The notes: generated by a model from the letters alone, not told the origin. DNA of 64,000 nucleotides from Vibrio mangrovi (GCF_024346955.1 NZ_AP024884.1:620001-684000), one strand, 5' to 3'; numbered from the stretch's first letter, positions 34,544-44,589 are shown. Made by a program: numbers and translations.

Positions 34544-34917
34544 TATGAATATATACCTAGCAAAGATATGAAAAACAACGGACTGATCTTAAAGAGATCA
34601 CCTGTTTAGGCAAGCATAATTCGTTTGATATTTGCTGTTTCTGCATGATTTTTTGGCCAATTCCGCAGAATACTATTGAAAGTGAGATATTGATTCCAAT
34701 TCTATATAAATGAATTTAAAGGCAGATAACTTCTGCTGAAGAAATATGATGTACTGATGAACTTACCGGGTATACACAAAGCAGCTATCCAGACAAAATA
34801 AATAGCTGCCCGGTTCAGTTCATCTATTCATCTATTTAATAAAAACGATATTTTTAATGAAAACGGAAAACGATAGTGTTTACCGGGAACATCTGCCGGT
34901 CATGATAACCGACAGAT
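34544..34917. other. Intergenic stretch without a recognised feature
   Basis: AT-rich, with no ORF of coding character on either strand that I can support. It contains the leader of the OmpA-domain gene at its left edge. Confidence 0.35.
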
Positions 34918-35013
34918 TCAAATCCCTGAGTATGGAAGAAAGTAAACCAGTAATGACCAGATACTCACCCAACTGACAACCACCAGCGCATCAACCCAAT
35001 CTTTGTGCCACAT
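34918..35013 (-). CDS. 31-aa small membrane protein
   Basis: On the minus strand GAGGAGGG stands 3-4 bases before an ATG opening 31 codons: MWHKDWVDAL, then a hydrophobic run (VVVSWVSIWSLLVYFLP) and a short end. The strong ribosome binding site and the single clean membrane helix suggest a real small protein, perhaps a subunit of a membrane complex. It lies 82 bp downstream of the nucleotidase gene on the same strand. Confidence 0.55.
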   Translation of the reverse strand: MWHKDWVDALVVVSWVSIWSLLVYFLPYSGI

Positions 35014-35095
35014 ATTCCCTCCTCACGTATGAGGTGACTCAGACACAGTAGAATAAGCAAAGATGATGCCATTACAGAATATACCGGCATATCCG

Positions 35096-36838
35096 TTAGG
35101 CCAAATCATGAGCCTGAGCTGTCGGAACAGCTCCGTCTGACAGGTGAATCCAGTCCGGTTTATCCTGAAGCATCTCGATTAACGCATCGGCCATCGATAC
35201 ATTCGATACCATTCCGGGCTGGACCATCTCAAGGATTGCTTCATAACCTTCTTTACCTTTCATGGTATATGCTGATGATGTACCACAATAAACACTTGAA
35301 TCACAAACAGATATCCAATTGCCGTCCTGATGGACTTTCAATTCCTGAATCCGCTCCCCGGCAGGCATTTCTGCCTGATAGTGGAAATCCAGACCATAAC
35401 AATAAGGATAGCTGCCGGTCCCGGTACTTTCGGCCCGGTAACCTAATGCGTTATCAATAGCACCTTCAAGAAAACTTTTCAGGGTCGCTCCTGTGACATA
35501 ATAAACACCGATGGGAATCGCAAATGGCAATAAATTACCGGCAATATCGGCAACTGTCAGTATGCCGGTCGGCAAAGAGCAACGCACTGCCCCGGCATTA
35601 TGAACAGCAAACTGGACCGGATGTTCACGCTTATGCATCGCATAAAAGAAAGCCCGGGCAACCAGTGGCGCAATTTCACTCCCGCCATTCTCTCCGGGAA
35701 TCCGGGTATGAAATAATGGCTGTGTCAACGTCACGACTTCTTTGGTCTGTTGCTGCCGGACAACCGGAAGATAATGCGAATTCAAGATATCCTGAATACG
35801 TGAGTCTTTGCCGCAGACACAAATCAGCGGGTGTTGTTCCAGATAATCACAGGCATGCTGATGTCGCCAGTCACTGCCCGGAGACTGTCTGGCAGCATCA
35901 ACAAACAGACGCCTGCCGATTAATAGCTCATTTCTCCCCTGAAACCGAACGACTTTTCCTGATACATCGAAATCAATGTGGCAATGCCCCAGAGCCAAAG
36001 CATGACATCCGGCTTGCACGATATAGGTTTCTTTTACTCTGATCCCATAAGGATCCTCACAGGACAGGCCGATATCCGCAAGATCACCTTGCAAAACATG
36101 GCTATGTCCGCCAACAATCAGGCTGATGCCGGTCACTGATTCAGCAAGCTGCAGGTCCACCTCATACCCAAGGTGACTCAGCAGGATAATCTTATTTATT
36201 CCACTGTCCTGAATCGCTTTGACTGTCCGGTGGGCAACATCCAGCGCTGCCACAAACGGCGTATCAGCATCCGGATTTGAGATGTCATCCATCCGATCAA
36301 GTGTCAGACCAAAGATCGCAACGGACTCTTGCCCATATTCCCGGACCAGCCACTGAGCTGTCTGCTGACGGACATCATACCGGTAAACATTGTTCTGTTC
36401 AGACAGGCGATGTGGTTTTTCCTGTAACTCCTGACTTAAATCCCAGTTGCCGGCCAGTAACGGGAAATCGATATTCCGGGCAAAATGGGCGACCGCTTCG
36501 TTTCCCAGGTCCAATTCATGGTTTCCCAGCACCATGGCATCAACACCCAGCTCGTTGAGCAGGGTTGCATTGGCTTCTCCCCTGAACAGCGAGAAATATA
36601 ATGTGCCCTGAAAGCAATCCCCTGCATGGAGTAACAAGAAATGACGCTCATCACTCCGGGCTTCACCCTTCAACTGATTGACCCTGGTCGCAATCCGGGC
36701 GAAACCACCGGCACTGACATACGGTGAAATCTTCTCATGGCGAACGGTCAGTTCAAGTTGCAACGATGAAGGCTCAAAGTACGAGTGTGTATCATTCAGA
36801 TGAGCGATGGTCATGGAAAGTGGCTGGTGATGATGCAT
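35096..36838 (-). CDS. UshA-like 5'-nucleotidase/metallophosphoesterase
   Basis: This 580-aa protein shows the calcineurin-type metal motifs in order: HLNDTHSY, HAGDCFQG, VLGNHELDLG, LLSHLGYEVD and VGGHSH (about 13-265). The 5'-nucleotidase C-terminal domain follows (about 360-540; HNAGAVRCSLPTG, YKV-type loop). UshA is periplasmic, but this protein lacks a signal peptide, so a cytoplasmic role in nucleotide or sugar-nucleotide turnover is more likely unless export is by another route. Confidence 0.85.
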   Translation of the reverse strand: MHHHQPLSMTIAHLNDTHSYFEPSSLQLELTVRHEKISPYVSAGGFARIATRVNQLKGEARSDERHFLLLHAGDCFQGTLYFSLFRGEANATLLNELGVDAMVLGNHELDLGNEAVAHFARNIDFPLLAGNWDLSQELQEKPHRLSEQNNVYRYDVRQQTAQWLVREYGQESVAIFGLTLDRMDDISNPDADTPFVAALDVAHRTVKAIQDSGINKIILLSHLGYEVDLQLAESVTGISLIVGGHSHVLQGDLADIGLSCEDPYGIRVKETYIVQAGCHALALGHCHIDFDVSGKVVRFQGRNELLIGRRLFVDAARQSPGSDWRHQHACDYLEQHPLICVCGKDSRIQDILNSHYLPVVRQQQTKEVVTLTQPLFHTRIPGENGGSEIAPLVARAFFYAMHKREHPVQFAVHNAGAVRCSLPTGILTVADIAGNLLPFAIPIGVYYVTGATLKSFLEGAIDNALGYRAESTGTGSYPYCYGLDFHYQAEMPAGERIQELKVHQDGNWISVCDSSVYCGTSSAYTMKGKEGYEAILEMVQPGMVSNVSMADALIEMLQDKPDWIHLSDGAVPTAQAHDLA

Positions 36839-37033
36839 AAACTCAGAAAATTTTTTATATCATGGGTGAAAAATCATGACAGATTCACACGCATTTGTGA
36901 AATAGAGTTCAAACTTTTTCTGTATGAAAAGACAGTTGTCGTGTAGATATTGTCCATCTGTGATGTAAGTAACTAGTATCTCTGGCTTTTTATATTATTC
37001 TTTAAACATGACGCTATCTCTGGGAAGATGCCT

Positions 37034-38668
37034 ATGCATTTAGAGCGAGTTGAAGTATCCGGTTTCCGAGGAATCCGCCGTTTATCGCTTAGTTTAGAAG
37101 AGCTCACAACACTTATCGGAGAGAATACCTGGGGGAAATCTTCGCTTCTGGACGCGCTCAGTATTGCTCTCCCGCCTGATGGCAGCCTGTATCATTTCTC
37201 ACTCCAGGACTTTCATGTCAACTACGCTATTTCCCAGCCCCGGACGCAACATCTGCAAATTGTGCTCTGCTTTATTACCACGGAAAAAAATGAACCGAAA
37301 TCCGGCCGTTACCGCAAGCTAAAACCTATCTGGCAACCGGCGCCCCGGGGATTCAACCGGATCATTTACCGGATCAGTGGTACCCGTGAACATGACAGAA
37401 TTACCACGGTTCATCACTTTCTGGATCTGGATGGTGAACCACTCAAACTTCATCATTCAGAAAAACTTGCGCAAGAGCTAAGCAGTTTACACCCGGTGCT
37501 ACGGCTCAGAGACTCCCGCCGTCTCCAGATCTCGGCCAATGGTATCAATCAGGGGAAAAATGCCAGAATAGAAAAAAGAATTAACAATACCTGCCGCCGT
37601 TTGCTGGCAACTCCCGGACATGTAAATAAAGGAGAAATAAAAAGCAGCCTCAATGCGATGAATGCTCTGGTTGAACACTATTTTTCATTTAAAAGCCGGA
37701 GTAAAAAGAAGCCGGCTTACGAGAGAACCAGTCTGGTATACGCTTCCCCGTCATCAGAAAAAACTTTCGTTCAGTATATTGAAGAAACGAAAAACCGTCA
37801 GAGCCGCCTTCTGCTGATGCGACTGTTAAATTCCTATCTACAGGCGAAAGGACCGACCGATCTCCGCCGGTGTGCCAGACCGATTCTGATTATTGAAGAT
37901 CCGGAAGGTCGCCTGCACCCGACGCATCTGGCCCGTGCCTGGACAATTCTGCAATTGCTGCCGATGCAAAAAATTCTGACCACCAATAGTGGAGAACTGC
38001 TTGCTGCGGTGCCACTCTACTCAATCAGGCGTCTGGTCAGAATGTCAGACAAAACCAAAGCGCTGTCCGTACCGGAAAAAATGCTTTCTCAGGATGATCT
38101 GCGCCGCATCGGTTTTCACATCCGCTTCCATCGTTCCAGCGCCCTGTTTGCCCGCTGCTGGTTACTGGTAGAAGGTGAAACGGAAGTCTGGCTATTCAGT
38201 GAACTGGCACGTCAGTGTGGTTATGATCTGATGGCCGAAGGCATACAGATCATTGAATTTGCTCAATCCGGACTGAAGTCACTGATCAAAGTTGCAAAAG
38301 CATTCGGCATCGACTGGCATGTTGTCACAGATGGGGATTCCGCCGGGAAAAAATATGCGGCAACGGTTCATTCACAACTGGGACATGATCAGATACTGCA
38401 TCGTCTGACCGAATTACCGGACCGGGACATTGAGCACTTCTTATATAACCACGGATTCGAATTTTTCTTTAAAGATATGCTCAGAATTCCTCACGATCAC
38501 CCGATACCGGCCAAAAAAGTCGTAACCCGGGTGCTGAAAAAATACGCAAAACCCGATTTAGCTCTGGCGATTGTTTCCTATTGTGAGCAGCGGGATGTCG
38601 TGTGCATTCCGCATCTGCTCAGACAAACCCTGAAGCGGATCGTCACTATGGCAAAAGGCAATACCTGA
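37034..38668 (+). CDS. ybjD: OLD-family ATP-dependent endonuclease, YbjD-like
   Basis: This is a 544-aa protein. The ATG at 37034 is preferred over 37028 because GGAAG is correctly spaced only for it. The ABC-type ATPase starts at the N-terminus (Walker A GENTWGKSS at about 31-39; Walker B region ILIIEDPEGRLHP at about 288-300), followed by a TOPRIM domain (LLVEGETEVWLF at about 377-388 and VVTDGDSAGKK). This is the class without the UvrD helicase partner of Gabija. No helicase gene adjoins it, so a housekeeping DNA-repair or defence role cannot be separated here. Confidence 0.85.
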   Translation: MHLERVEVSGFRGIRRLSLSLEELTTLIGENTWGKSSLLDALSIALPPDGSLYHFSLQDFHVNYAISQPRTQHLQIVLCFITTEKNEPKSGRYRKLKPIWQPAPRGFNRIIYRISGTREHDRITTVHHFLDLDGEPLKLHHSEKLAQELSSLHPVLRLRDSRRLQISANGINQGKNARIEKRINNTCRRLLATPGHVNKGEIKSSLNAMNALVEHYFSFKSRSKKKPAYERTSLVYASPSSEKTFVQYIEETKNRQSRLLLMRLLNSYLQAKGPTDLRRCARPILIIEDPEGRLHPTHLARAWTILQLLPMQKILTTNSGELLAAVPLYSIRRLVRMSDKTKALSVPEKMLSQDDLRRIGFHIRFHRSSALFARCWLLVEGETEVWLFSELARQCGYDLMAEGIQIIEFAQSGLKSLIKVAKAFGIDWHVVTDGDSAGKKYAATVHSQLGHDQILHRLTELPDRDIEHFLYNHGFEFFFKDMLRIPHDHPIPAKKVVTRVLKKYAKPDLALAIVSYCEQRDVVCIPHLLRQTLKRIVTMAKGNT

Positions 38669-38689
38669 GCCGTCCACCGGTATCAGGTA

Positions 38690-39607
38690 TTATGAAAGCT
38701 GAGAGCGGCCTTCAACCATACGCAGGCCGGTTTCTCTGACACAATCAATCAACGGGTGTTCGCCGATGTCGGCACGCCAGACAAAAGATAAACTGCGATC
38801 CATTTTCAGTTGCGGCACATTTAAAGCAACTAACTGTTTACTCTCAATTAGCGGTTTCACTTCCAGATAAGGCAGACAGGTCAGATAATCCGAATGTGCC
38901 GTCAGGCTGCAAAGAACCGGAACAAAGTCATACTCCCGCCATACATCTAATTGATGCAGATGAGGATGAATCGCACTTTCAAACACCATCCGGGTTCCTG
39001 ATCCGGGTTCCCGTAAGACCCAGCGTGCCTGCTCCAGTAACTCAAAACTCACGGACGGTAGTGCGGCATAGGGATGATCGGCTGATGCAACGATAGTCAG
39101 ATGATCGTTACACCAGATTTCCTGACGTAACCGGTGATCATCGCAACGTCCCTCAATAATCCCCAGATCACTCCGGTAGCTCAATACATCCTCAATCACA
39201 TTATGCGAACTTTTTACGCTGACTTTTACCCGGACATCAGGGTAGATGCGATCCAGTGAACTGACCAGTTCAGGAAGCAGGTGTTCTGCCGGAGTCTGAC
39301 TGGCACATATTGTCAGCTCTCCACTAATCCCCTGTAATTCGGAAAACCCGGTTTCTATCTGTCTGGCATCCTGTAACAGGCGTTTGGCCCGTGGCCTGAG
39401 CCATTCACCCCAATGAGTCAGGCGCATCTGTTTTCCCTGCCGCTCAAATAAAGAACGTCCCAGCACTTTTTCCAGCTGCGATAAAGACATGCTGGTTGCC
39501 GATTGTGTCAGTGACAAATAGTCCGCCGCCTGACTGACACTGCCATATTCTGCAATCGCATCAAAGACCGCGATCTGTTTTAATGTATATCTCACCGACT
39601 TTCCCAT
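38690..39607 (-). CDS. LysR-family regulator, YeiE-like
   Basis: This 305-aa protein has an HTH at about 9-66 (QIAVFDAIAEYGSVSQAAD, TQSATSMSLSQLEKVLG) and a substrate-binding domain (ELTICASQTPAEHLLPELV). It is closest in feel to YeiE/CysB-like members. It is divergent from focA with 173 bp between them, so control of the formate channel is possible but unproven. Confidence 0.82.
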   Translation of the reverse strand: MGKSVRYTLKQIAVFDAIAEYGSVSQAADYLSLTQSATSMSLSQLEKVLGRSLFERQGKQMRLTHWGEWLRPRAKRLLQDARQIETGFSELQGISGELTICASQTPAEHLLPELVSSLDRIYPDVRVKVSVKSSHNVIEDVLSYRSDLGIIEGRCDDHRLRQEIWCNDHLTIVASADHPYAALPSVSFELLEQARWVLREPGSGTRMVFESAIHPHLHQLDVWREYDFVPVLCSLTAHSDYLTCLPYLEVKPLIESKQLVALNVPQLKMDRSLSFVWRADIGEHPLIDCVRETGLRMVEGRSQLS

Positions 39608-39780
39608 CGTTATGACGTACTATTTGCTTTATTTTACGGGGCTTACTGCAACTATCAATCAAATTGATAGTTATCTTCAGAATTACCAATTTACCGTATG
39701 GCGTAAAATTAGGTACTCTACGCTCAGGAATGTGCAGTAGCACACGATTTAACGCTTAGAGTTGTATCTGGAGAGCGCAT

Positions 39781-40674
39781 ATGGCGAACAATACCGATTA
39801 CTTAACTCCTGCTGAAATGATGGTTGAAGCAGAACATTACGCAAGTAGTAAAACCAAGAAATCAACAGGGACGATTTTAGGACTCGGGATGATGGCTGGC
39901 CTGTTTATCGGGCTTGCATTTGTTTTTTACATTACAGTCACAACCGGCTCCTCCGATATTCCCTGGGGACTGGCAAAACTGGCCGGAGGCATTGCTTTCA
40001 GCCTTGGTCTGATTCTGGTTGTCATCTGCGGCGGAGAATTATTCACCAGCTCGGTACTAACCATCATTGCCAGAGCCAATAAAGAGATCAATACCTCTCA
40101 GATGCTGTCTATCTGGGGAAAGGTATATGTCGGTAACTTCTTTGGTGCCATGTTCCTGCTGGTTTTAGTCATGGCTGCCGGTTTATATAGTGGTGCTCAC
40201 GGACAATGGGGACTCAACGCACTCAACATTGCTCAGCACAAACTTCACCATACATTTATTCAGGCGTTCGCATTGGGAATCCTGTGTAACCTGCTGGTTT
40301 GTCTTGCCGTCTGGCTGACATTCAGCTCAAAAAATGCAGCAACTAAAGCACTGATGACTATTTTACCAGTAGCCCTTTTTGTCTCTTCAGGCTTTGAACA
40401 CTGTGTTGCGAATATGTTTATGGTTCCACTGGGAATTGCGATTCAGACGTTTGCGCCGGATACTTTCTGGCATGCTGTCGGAACCGATGCCAGCCAGTAT
40501 GCTGACCTGACCATCTCTCATTTTGTGTTTGCCAACCTGATCCCTGTAACTCTGGGGAACATTGTTGGTGGTGCTTTCTTTGTCGGACTCGCCAACTGGT
40601 TTATCTTCAGCCATCCATATCAAAAGAAAGAAACTCCGGTTAATCATACTGAAGTGATTGAAAATAAAGCATAA
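39781..40674 (+). CDS. focA: FocA/NirC-family formate channel
   Basis: This 297-aa protein has six membrane helices and family motifs near the pore: CGGELFTSSVL (about 84-94), GNFFGAMFL, NLLVCLAVWL and GFEHCVANMF (about 204-213, with the conserved central His). It moves formate across the inner membrane. It is not linked to pflB here. TGGAG lies in front of the ATG. Confidence 0.9.
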   Translation: MANNTDYLTPAEMMVEAEHYASSKTKKSTGTILGLGMMAGLFIGLAFVFYITVTTGSSDIPWGLAKLAGGIAFSLGLILVVICGGELFTSSVLTIIARANKEINTSQMLSIWGKVYVGNFFGAMFLLVLVMAAGLYSGAHGQWGLNALNIAQHKLHHTFIQAFALGILCNLLVCLAVWLTFSSKNAATKALMTILPVALFVSSGFEHCVANMFMVPLGIAIQTFAPDTFWHAVGTDASQYADLTISHFVFANLIPVTLGNIVGGAFFVGLANWFIFSHPYQKKETPVNHTEVIENKA

Positions 40675-40694
40675 CTCTGTAAGTAATCCGATCA

Positions 40695-40720
40695 AAAAAG
40701 CCTCTCTGTGAGAGGCTTTT
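40695..40720. terminator. Terminator between focA and yceI
   Basis: AAAAAGCCTCTC and GAGAGGCTTTT pair around TGT. It is A/T-flanked on both sides and therefore works for both converging genes. Confidence 0.85.
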
Positions 40721-40742
40721 CTTTATATTCAGCAGCATCGAA

Positions 40743-41312
40743 TTACTGTTTAATACCTTCAACATAAAGCTGCATATCAACGGTATCGACCATTCCCATC
40801 GCCTTAATACCGAAATCTGCCAGTTGCAAAGTTGTCGTCCCTTCAAAACCGGCACGTTCTCCACCCCACGGATCAGCTCCCGCACCAATTAGTTTCGCAT
40901 CAATACTGATTGGCTTGGTTTGCCCATGCAATGTCAGATCTCCATTCACAGTGAACTGGCCATTGCCTTGATCGACAATCCCGGTACTTTTAAACACGGC
41001 CGTAGCGTATTTACCGGCATCAATAAATTCTCCGCCACGCAGATGCTTATCACGCTCGGCATGGTTCGAATCCAGCGAAGTCGTATCGACACTGACCTGA
41101 ACATTCGATGCGGTCATATTCTCCGGATCATAAGAAAAGGTTCCGTCGAACTGGTTGAAACGTCCCTGAATGTAACTATAACCCAGATGGCTGACTTTAA
41201 AGTTAATTGATGCATGGCCTCCTTCCGTATCGATTACATAATCGGCAGCGGCGGCGCCAAAAGATAAAGACGTCGTTAATGCTAACCCTGTCGCTAGTAA
41301 TGCTTTCTTCAT
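40743..41312 (-). CDS. yceI: YceI-family periplasmic lipid-binding protein
   Basis: This 189-aa protein has a signal peptide cleaved after FGAAAA (residue 23). The mature lipocalin-like barrel shows YVIDTEGGHASINFKVSHLG, FDGTFSYDPENM, HLRGGEFIDAGKYATAVF and LTLHGQTKPI. YceI proteins bind polyisoprenoids in the periplasm. The start overlaps the end of the cytochrome b561 gene by 4 bp, an operon typical of the family. Confidence 0.9.
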   Translation of the reverse strand: MKKALLATGLALTTSLSFGAAAADYVIDTEGGHASINFKVSHLGYSYIQGRFNQFDGTFSYDPENMTASNVQVSVDTTSLDSNHAERDKHLRGGEFIDAGKYATAVFKSTGIVDQGNGQFTVNGDLTLHGQTKPISIDAKLIGAGADPWGGERAGFEGTTTLQLADFGIKAMGMVDTVDMQLYVEGIKQ

Positions 41313-41848
41313 TTAGAGGCTCCTATCATTTTTCGTAGCGTGTCATCTTTAGAAATAAAGTGGTGCTGCAAAGCAGCCAGAACATGAAGAACTGCCATAA
41401 TAATCAGTGTCCAGGCTGCAATTTCATGAACAACTCCGGCCAAATCAGCCTGCCCTTTAAAGAGCAAGCCAGCACCAGGAATTGTAATCCAGTGAAAAAT
41501 ATCAATTCCCCGGCCATCTTCGGTAGAAATCAGATAGCCAGAGACAAAGATAATGAATAAATCAAGATACATCGCATGATGAACGGCTTTCGATGCAACC
41601 TTTTCAAAACGAGACCCTGTCACTTTTGGTGAAGCTGTTGATGCTTTCCAGACAACTCGGAATATTGTCAGAAAAGCCAAAAGCATCCCTACAGATTTAT
41701 GCCAGAAAGGTGCTTCGTGGTACCAAGTGCTGTAATAAGACAAATCAACCATCCAGACACCAACAGTAAACATCCCTATGATGACAATTGCCGATAACCA
41801 GTGCATCATTCTGGCAACAGCGTTATAGTTTTTTACATCGGTGCTCAT
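41309..41848 (-). CDS. cybB: Cytochrome b561
   Basis: This 179-aa protein has four membrane helices and the heme-binding His of the family (MHWLSA near residue 16, FWHKSVGM near 50, HEIAAW and HVLAALQHHF near the C-terminus). It is a di-heme inner-membrane electron carrier, first gene of the pair with yceI, and may pass electrons towards an isoprenoid or quinone partner. Confidence 0.88.
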   Translation of the reverse strand: MSTDVKNYNAVARMMHWLSAIVIIGMFTVGVWMVDLSYYSTWYHEAPFWHKSVGMLLAFLTIFRVVWKASTASPKVTGSRFEKVASKAVHHAMYLDLFIIFVSGYLISTEDGRGIDIFHWITIPGAGLLFKGQADLAGVVHEIAAWTLIIMAVLHVLAALQHHFISKDDTLRKMIGASK

Positions 41849-42227
41849 AATGGCCCTTCCTCATTATTATTGCTTCCATGACATCATTATTGCTCCCACG
41901 ACATCAGGAATAATTCGCATTCCCAACCTCGTTGTGGCGAGTATTTCTGATAACATCGGCAACGAATACCCAAATAAATTGATGAAGATGTTCTAATTCT
42001 TTGAACACCAAGCATACGCTAGCCTGCGCATAGCAAGGAATGTAATAAAAAGTGCTTATTTTGTTACAAAACTTTTCTTCTTCCTCAATCGCCACAGCAC
42101 AAATGCGATAAAAACGTCACAAAAGCTCAAGATATTCAAGTGTAGATTCCTCCGGAAGATAATAAAAAAATCAAGTTCCGTATAAAATATGCTACGCTGA
42201 GCTGTGTCCTTCCATGGAGTGTCGATC
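41849..42227. other. Intergenic region with a tandem 20-bp repeat upstream of cybB
   Basis: ATTATTGCTTCCATGACATC (41866-41885) is followed directly by a copy with two changes (41886-41905), just upstream of the cytochrome start. The rest is AT-rich without a supported gene. Confidence 0.5.
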
Positions 42228-42863
42228 TTGTTACTGGATATCCTGATTCAAAGTGTCAATGAATTTCAATCTGACTGTCTCAAGCTATGCGAAAAACACT
42301 ATCCGACAATTCATAATCAGGGTATGACTGAACATCATCTTGCCAAAGCATTTTCCAGACGACTAACCCGCACCCTGATTGAATTCGGCCATTCCTGTGA
42401 ATATATGCCGATTGAACTCCATGTACACCGGGAGCTGCCACACCATTTTCGGGTGACTTCAGAAATAGGAACCGTGTGGATTCTGACGCATCACCTTGTC
42501 AGTGCCGGAAAAGCATGCCGGGAGAAACTCATCCGGGACATAACAACCTGGAAAGAAGAATACGCCTATGCGATTCAGCCTTCCGATCTGTTACTTCTTC
42601 TGGCCGACCACTGGATCACCCGCGGCACTACCAGCCGGGAGTTGTTGTACTGGTGGATGGGACAATTACCGGATGAACTGGATGAATATAACGCTCAGGG
42701 AATTACACTTTACGAGAGTGATTCTCTTTTAAGTCAGCATCTGGAAACATGCCACGGCGTCTCACCCTGCTATATAAAGTACGGACATCCGCTCAAGCGT
42801 TCAAAAGATCAGCAACTGGTGCGTAAATATATTCAGCTTTATGCTGTATTACAGTGGGCCTGA
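42228..42863 (+). CDS. Conserved hypothetical protein, 211 aa
   Basis: I choose the TTG at 42228, with GGAG eight bases upstream; GTG codons at 42204 and 42219 are alternatives. The protein is cytoplasmic, His- and Trp-rich (HHLAKAFSRRLTRTLIEFGH, IELHVHRELPHHFRV, LLLLADHWITRG) and has no membrane segment. I do not recognise a domain. It lies alone between the cybB promoter region and gap. Confidence 0.55.
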   Translation: MLLDILIQSVNEFQSDCLKLCEKHYPTIHNQGMTEHHLAKAFSRRLTRTLIEFGHSCEYMPIELHVHRELPHHFRVTSEIGTVWILTHHLVSAGKACREKLIRDITTWKEEYAYAIQPSDLLLLLADHWITRGTTSRELLYWWMGQLPDELDEYNAQGITLYESDSLLSQHLETCHGVSPCYIKYGHPLKRSKDQQLVRKYIQLYAVLQWA

Positions 42864-43126
42864 GTACATTCTGATCAGGACCGACCAGAAACAGAGATGC
42901 GCTAAAGCCCACTTAAAATACTGCTTTTTACCAAATTCACAGAAAAAGATACGGCTTTTATTTTTACTAGGAAAATAAAACAACCCCGATTAGAATCGCT
43001 TCCCATAAAAATCCATAACAACAGTCATGCACCGTAACAGAAAATATCTGTGCAGATTATGACTGAATTCATACCTCAGGTATGAACTTAAGCCTCAACG
43101 TAAACAATAAAAAGGTCCCAAGAATA

Positions 43127-44560
43127 ATGAGCCCAGAGAAACATCTACTCGACTGGCAAGCAGGCCAAACGATTGCGGAATCGATGTCGCCCCTGATCGG
43201 GCAGCTATACCGGAATCGCGGGGTTGAAATTATCTTATTCGGTAAAACACTGATCAATGCAGCCACCATTGAGATTATTAAAACACACCGAATTGCCCGC
43301 CGTTACACTGGTTCTCCTCTTGATTTACAACAAACCCTGCCTATTTTACAACAACTTACAGAATTAGAGCTGACACCAAGCCGGATCGATATTGGTCGGC
43401 TGGCTCATCAGTACTGGCAGAATCATGAAGATGAATCGGGCCTCAAAGATTATCTACAGACAGCGCTGTACGGCACCCTGAATGGCATCCCGAGCTCAGC
43501 ACAAAAGGATGTCGTTTTATACGGATTTGGCCGTATCGGCCGCTTGCTGGCCCGTCTGCTGATTGAAAAAAGTGGTCCGGGTTATCCACTACGTTTGCGG
43601 GCAATTGTTGTCCGTGGCGGTAAAGATGGTGATTTGGAAAAAAGAGCCAGCCTGTTGCGCCGGGACTCTGTCCACGGCCTGTTCAACGGCAGTATTACCG
43701 TCGATCATGAGCGCAAAGCCATTATCGCAAACGGTAACTATATTCAGGTCATTTATGCCAACAAGCCAGAAGACGTCGATTATACCAGCTATGGGATCCA
43801 CGATGCACTTATCGTCGACAACACAGGTGTATGGCGTGATAAAGAAGGTTTAAGTCAGCACCTTCAGAGTCAGGGAGCAGCAAAAGTTCTTTTGACAGCG
43901 CCGGGTAAAGGCGATATGAAAAATATCGTTTTTGGTGTGAACGAGTCTGTCATTCAGCCTGATGACACGATTATCTCAGCGGCAAGTTGTACCACAAACG
44001 CGATTACACCGGTATTAAAAGCGGTTCATGATCAGTATGGAATTTTGTCCGGCCATATTGAAACCGTACACTCGTTTACCAATGATCAGAATTTGATTGA
44101 TAACTTCCATTCCGGTGATCGCCGTGGTCGGAGTGCCTCACTCAATATGGTACTGACCTCGACAGGCGCAGCAAAAGCCGTGGCAAAAGCCCTGCCAGAA
44201 CTAGCCGGGAAGCTCACCGGAAATGCGATTCGGGTTCCGACACCCAATGTATCGATGGCAGTTGCCAACCTGAATCTGGCGACGGATACAGACCGGGACT
44301 CACTGAATAACTACCTGCGTGATATCGCACTGAATTCACCGTTGGCACCACAGATTGATTACACCGAATCAACAGAAATTGTTTCGACCGATCTGGTTGG
44401 TTCCCGCTATGCCGGTGTCGTCGATGGCGCAGCAACAATTGCCCAAGATTCACGCTGTGTTCTGTATATCTGGTACGACAATGAATTCGGCTACAGTGGT
44501 CAGGTTATTCACTGTATGGAACAAATGATGGGGGTTCGCTACAAAACCTATCCGGCGTAA
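43127..44560 (+). CDS. gap: Glyceraldehyde-3-phosphate dehydrogenase with N-terminal extension
   Basis: It is 477 aa from the ATG at 43127 (492 aa from 43082). Residues from about 125 on form a normal GAPDH: YGFGRIGRLLARLL binds NAD, SAASCTTNAITPVL holds the catalytic Cys and TVHSFTNDQNLID the catalytic His. NAIRVPTPNVSM and WYDNEFGYSGQV are also family marks. The extra N-terminal 120 residues are helical; this long type exists beside GapA in vibrios and relatives. A gluconeogenic role is possible but not shown by sequence. Confidence 0.88.
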   Translation: MSPEKHLLDWQAGQTIAESMSPLIGQLYRNRGVEIILFGKTLINAATIEIIKTHRIARRYTGSPLDLQQTLPILQQLTELELTPSRIDIGRLAHQYWQNHEDESGLKDYLQTALYGTLNGIPSSAQKDVVLYGFGRIGRLLARLLIEKSGPGYPLRLRAIVVRGGKDGDLEKRASLLRRDSVHGLFNGSITVDHERKAIIANGNYIQVIYANKPEDVDYTSYGIHDALIVDNTGVWRDKEGLSQHLQSQGAAKVLLTAPGKGDMKNIVFGVNESVIQPDDTIISAASCTTNAITPVLKAVHDQYGILSGHIETVHSFTNDQNLIDNFHSGDRRGRSASLNMVLTSTGAAKAVAKALPELAGKLTGNAIRVPTPNVSMAVANLNLATDTDRDSLNNYLRDIALNSPLAPQIDYTESTEIVSTDLVGSRYAGVVDGAATIAQDSRCVLYIWYDNEFGYSGQVIHCMEQMMGVRYKTYPA

Positions 44561-44589
44561 TCGTAATAACAGGTTTCATCTCCACAACA

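Noticed and set aside
37034..38668. Gabija-type defence system
   Set aside because: The OLD-family ATPase has no UvrD-like helicase partner beside it; it is the YbjD type.
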